Shown here piece after piece: positions 29,501-35,500 of a DNA stretch of 64,000 nucleotides. Positions within the stretch are counted from its first letter, which is position 1, and each line of letters starts with the position of its first letter. The DNA is from Siphonodentalium dalli. Lineage: Eukaryota > Mollusca > Scaphopoda > Gadilida > Siphonodentaliidae. The translations under genes and the position numbers were made by a program. Where the stretch lies: NCBI GenBank assembly GCA_032622095.1, contig CP136065.1:208980151-209044150 (forward strand). Reading direction: 5' to 3'. Below the pieces are notes generated by a model. That model was not told the origin of the DNA, made no database searches, and saw only the letters and a list, made by a program, of their open reading frames with translations.

Positions 29501-32500
29501 GTAATTAGCTAGATCGGCAAAGAATATTGGGTCGACGGAAGATAGATTACAGTTTCTTTCGGATGAATTACGGACTGTCCCTGTTTTGGGGAGTAAATAT
29601 ACGTGGATGAACTAAATGTATCCGTATCAATATCATTCCCAGTGGAAAAAGACAGTACTGTGAAATCGCTTCAAGTTATTCACTAAGTTCACAAGAATAA
29701 AAATTGCAGGAATAATTGTTAATTTAATACAGCGCACAATGGTGTATATCAATGTTAATATATTCAGCGTGTGAAATAACAATTGCCAATGTTGCTAATT
29801 AATAAAATACTTATTAATTGGTTGTTTCCACATTGACCGATTTATGAGGCCTCAGTCTGTCGTATTAGTCTTCGGCCTGCGGCCTCATGCCAATACGATA
29901 GACCTCGGCCGCATAACTCGGCCAATATGGAAACAACCAATTAATAACATATACTAATATCCAACTTCCGTGCACATGTTTAACAGGTTGGCATTAGCAA
30001 TGTTCAATCAAACGTACGTGTAACTTGTAACGTGTGTTACTATTGTATGTCTATGCACTTGACGGGAAAAGTCATGTGTTTTTACGGCGCCAAAGCTACA
30101 CGTTTTGAGATATCGGCCCAACTTGTAGCTGAACGTGTAAACAATAATCCGACGGCAGAGACAAGCTGTCCAAAGTGCGACCGTCGATATGCTTAATTGT
30201 TGTCAGTCAAAACATTATCTTACAGACACATTAGTTGCTCACTATATAGAAGATATTACATTCGCACAAAAGCGGCGAAAGAATGCCAGAAAACACTGCT
30301 GCGAATACACAAAGGCAATTTAGGTTCCAGGCGGCAGTCGAAAAAAGTATTTGCCATCAAGGCAACAACCCCTTTTGGAAAAACGAAAAAGTAAAGGTTG
30401 GGTGACCGTTGCTTAATAATTTAACAACATTCACGAAACTCACGCAGATTCGCCGATTGATCATATTGTATTGCTCCGTTTTGCTTCATGTTTGATACAA
30501 AACTTCTAAACTGTTCGACCGCGTACGTGTAGGCGTAATGGTCACGTGATTCACGTGACTTTCGTTGCCAATGGCAACATACGTTAAAAGTTACATGTAC
30601 GTGTGGCTGATCGACCTGTCAAAACAAAAAGAACGAAATCCTTTAAAGCTCACCTTCCATGAAATACAGTAATGCTCTAATTAATCGACTCCGTAACCAC
30701 AGCAGAATTATGGGTAACTTTTCAGGATTTAGTCGGAAATATGGCTTGTTGTCATTCATCGGAAAGCTCTCCCCGAGAGCTTTCCGGTGAATGGTAACAA
30801 GCCATATTTCCGACTAAATCCTGAAAAGTTACCCATAATTCTGCTGTGGTTACGGAGTCGATTAATTAGAGCATTACTGTAAATGGCAAAGAGTAGATAT
30901 TAATTTGTATACATATTTGTATATAAAGGTACACCAGGTTTGATACTCTGGGTCATCGTCTAAAAGGTTGGATGGTCATATAATATAGTCATATATAGAT
31001 TGCCTGGTAGCAACCGCCAACCGATCATAGCCTAGTAGCAACTGCCAATCGACCATAGAATGGTAAAAACCGCCAACAACTTGGTAGCAACCGTCAGCCA
31101 TGCATAGCCTGGTAGCAACAGCCAACCGGCCATAACCTTTTAGCAACCGTCAGCTCGACCATAGCATGATAGCAACAGCTAACCGACCATAGCATGGTAG
31201 TAGCAACCAACCGACCATAGCCTGGTAGCAACAGCCAACCGGCCATAACCTGGTAGCAACCGACAGCCATTCATAGCCTGGTAGCAACAACTAACCGGCC
31301 ACAGCATGGTAACAACCACCAACCTAGTAGCAACTGCCAACTTGTAATAACACGGTAACAACAGCCACCCGGCCATAGCTAATTATAGGGAAACTAGAAA
31401 AGGTTGGATGTAAAAGAAAACCAAATTTGTTAATTCACCTGAGCTCAATTTGGATTCAAACTACATGTACACAATTCATTCAATTAATAACAATTTATCG
31501 TCATGATTAAGTATCTTATGAGTTTTATGACAATAAGTATTATGTAATATTTGATCGCCATGCTTGTTTTCGAGACTTTTTCATCTTCCCATTCAGGCGG
31601 AATAGCTTTGGTTGGTGCTATCTGGCTTCTAGTGCTTGCTGACATCAGTGATATGGAAAACATCCTTCACAGAGTAGAGTGGGGTACCCTCATATTCTTT
31701 GCTGCTCTCTTTACTCTCATGGAGGTAAGAACAATGGAAATTCAACAAACATGCACACATCCATTACCTGTAATCGTTTTATATCCACATCTGTAAACTT
31801 AAAGTGGTGTGAAACACCCCGGTTGAGTGATCAAATAGAAATGGAGAATAATCTTGCTCAAAGTAGTTATTTTCTACGAATATTAATCGAAATTTCCAGC
31901 ACACATATCGTCATTTGTATGTATTAATGTATAAATGCAATGACTCTCGATGGCGAAATCATTTGTGTTAGTTTATCGCCGATAGTTGCGTCCCGAATCG
32001 AGAATTATATATTTACAATTATGCGTAGATCAGACGATGATATCTATGGAGTGGTATGGTTGATTTCTTCGAGATTTTCGGCGATGTTAGTAGAATGCTA
32101 CATTCCCACAGTTGGCATAGTGCCTGAGTACTAGCTTATCAGTTCCACGCACCCGAACAGGTCCATAATAGGTCTTTAATGTTAATGCAAATTAAATTTG
32201 TGTTTCAGGCGCTGCAAGAACTGGGGTTGATAAAGTTTATTGGGGACTCCATGAGCAGTATGGTCAAGGAGGTACCGCCAGATGACCGATTGCTGGCGTC
32301 ACTCGTCATCATTGTCTGGATCTCGGCCATAGCGTCCAGCTTCATAGACAATATTCCATACACTACAGCTATGGTACGTATTGCTGCTGTTAAATGTATA
32401 CATATATTGTATCGAGATAATGTTAATTGTATGGAGAGTATTGTATGGAGAGTATTGTATGGCGAGTATTGTATGGAGAGTATTGCATGGGGATTATTGT

Positions 32501-35500
32501 ATGGAGAGTATTGTATGGAGAGTATTGTATGGAGAGTATTGTACGGAGATGTTGGAAACAAGTTAGGCCGATTCGTCATCTTGAATTTAACACTTACCAT
32601 TTAACCCTTTACCCAACAAACCGGCCAAAACCGGCCAAATAAAGCTTCAACAGCCTAAAATATCTTGGGTCTGTCTCAATAAAACCATACAAATATGGAT
32701 ATCATTGGAACCGGCTCATTGACCACATTGTGATGGTTATAGTTATGCCCTGTGCCAATGCATTCTCTTATATATGCGAGTCGACCGTAGGTCGCCTCGC
32801 ATATATAAGAGAATGCATTGGCCTACCATTTTTTCTTACATTCTTTAACAATTTTATAATGTTTAATGTGTTAAGCCAATGCATTCTCTTATATATGCGA
32901 GGCGACCTATGGTCGACTCGCATATATAAGAGAATGCATTGGCACAGGGCCGTTCTGTTGGGTAAAGGGTTAAACATGGTTATGCAGTAATATGTCATTT
33001 ATACCTTTGATCTTCGGCCAAATTCTCGGGCCATGTGCGTCTGCGTGAGTTAATATTTTTGTTTTGTTGGTTGTGCGCTCAAACTCCTTTTAAATTTATG
33101 TGGCTCATTTCTCCAACAGTCATTTAGGTTTGATTTAAAATTAATTAAGGAGCCCGATAAAACATATTCAGTTTGTTCCAATTATTGGTGCATCTAGAAA
33201 CAAAATTGTTGCTGACTTTCCTTGTATTCTAGCGCTTTTTTTGGATCTTCTTATTATTTCCTCTTGTACGGGACTCCTATATATTTTTTAATGATGATAA
33301 TGACACCTCGTCTGATTTATGATCATCTTTAAAACAAAGAGAAAGTTTGTGAAAACAATATGATTATGAATAAACGTTGATGCGTATATCGTATCGACGT
33401 TTGTTTGTACTGACTGTATTACAAACATAAAGCCAAAGTCCGCTTATTTTCAAGTGGCATAAAATTTGCCAACATTTATAGAGTCTGGTCACTTTCACCA
33501 CTGGAAACCATCGTCAATTAAATTAAAAACGGAAAAAAACCCATAATTTCAGCATAGAAATCTGACAATGTCTTCCTTCTTTGTGACTCGACTGAACTTT
33601 GCTGCCATTTGTATTTCTATAACTGTGAATTGGGTGGGTTTCGAAACCCGGCCCATGCCGGCGAGCGCGCCTTGCATATAGTGTCCTAAGTTCGACATCG
33701 AATACAGCGGCCATTTGAGTTACTTTGTGGGGGGGGGGTCGCTTCGGTGCCCGTGTGTTATTGGTCGGACTTTGAGTCGTAAGGCGCGCTTGCTGTCATG
33801 GACACTTGCTTCTAAAAATAGGTGCTTGTGTGTTGTATATTCCAAGATATGTTCAAAGAGCAACGGTCGGTATGTGTGGGAAACGTATATATAACATGCT
33901 ACATATCTACTATATATAACCGAGTCGTCAACAATATTATTATCTGAAGAACGTGCTTATCTCGGTGGCAAAACGCAAAATGCAACATAGATGAATCACT
34001 ATGAAAGTCACACTGTAACATGACCAGTTAAAGTGACTGTACTGTTTGGCAAACTTGGAACTATACCACTTGGAAAATATGTCTTTAACCCGGGTAAAGT
34101 ATGTGGCGCTTCGATAGCTAAACGATTGACAGCGCACGCGTGTGATACAGGCTTGATATAATTTTTTGGCGTTCATTGCAGATTCCGATATTGATACAAT
34201 TGAACGAAGATCCTACACTGAATCTCCCTCTCCTGCCAATGACCTTTGCCTTGGCGTTCGGGGCTTGCCTAGGAGGTACGTATTCAACCTATTAACAACC
34301 AGTCCGGATGACATGTACATTGTAGATGTACCTTTTCAAGTTTTCAACAAACTTATCTCCGATGAAGGATGGATGGATGGACATTTCGTCGAGGTAGAAA
34401 TAGGACATACACACCACTCAGATTGAAGTTCCCAAATTGTGAATTTTGTGATGTACACCCATTGGGAACCTCGATTGTGCAATGTGTCGTCTGCCAATTT
34501 CAGGATATAGAGAAACTAAACTAAAAAAGAAGAAGTTTCTATAGAAATTTGATAATGAAGAAACTTTCCGGAGAAGATGATGCCTAAGCAGAATGAGGTC
34601 CCCAGAGGGTGAATTTAGTGATGCTAGCCCGCTATGCGGGATAGCTTCACTAAATTCACCCTCTTGGGACCTCATTCTGCAATTGGCAGGGACACTAAAC
34701 TCAGTCTTTAAACAGGAAATCTTTTGACATTACTACGTATACCAAAGCCTGGATTGTGAATATTGCTAATTTAAAATGTCCAAATATCTCCCTTATTTCG
34801 TCAATTATTATTGTTGCTTGCTTGGTTTTTGGGTGAGATATTCTTCCAATGCAGTTTGACTTTTGTTACGGATTAGAGATAATTACATTGTTCTTGTTTC
34901 CTTAAAGGGGTACTGTACGCCATTTTCAATAAATTCCCGGTAATAACAACGATCCAATATCGAAAATATATAGAACAATAAGTAATTTGAGTCGAAGATG
35001 TATTCTGTAAACGTTCAGATTAATGGGTTAAAATCAATGTTAATAATTTGATATAAATTTAATTTATGGCTCAAGCCATAAAATAATTTTAAAATTTCCG
35101 TGTACAAGACTTATCAAATTAATTGACGGATAGTGGATTGGTCATCCCGTGGCACACATGATCGTGTAAAAATATGTTGATACGGGGCGTAAACCCAAGC
35201 CACTCATTGACATGACTATACAATAACTTATAATACTAGTATATGGGACTAGTATGCATATAATATAACATTTATTTGATACATTTGCTTGAAAACTGTA
35301 CAAAAATTACTCGACAAGGACAATTTGTATTTTCGCATTCTGTCTAATCTGCCATCCGTAATATTACTTCGTACTCAACAGACTTTCAAATAATGGAAAT
35401 CTGGTTACCTTATTCTACGACTCAGAGACTATAGAAGCCAAACAACAACAACAACATTTGAGTACAGTACCCCTTTAAGATATTTTGTCCGATGCTATAC

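Noticed and set aside
31179-31376. Minus-strand 65-codon frame
   Set aside because: Produced by the 28-bp minisatellite; product is a repeat with no domain.
32179-32604. 141-codon frame as a separate gene
   Set aside because: It is OCA2 exon o read through its donor into the 15-bp repeat.
33600-33700. Possible tRNA-like B-box GGGTTTCGAAACCC
   Set aside because: It is a simple palindrome, and no A-box or acceptor stem is found at the right distance.
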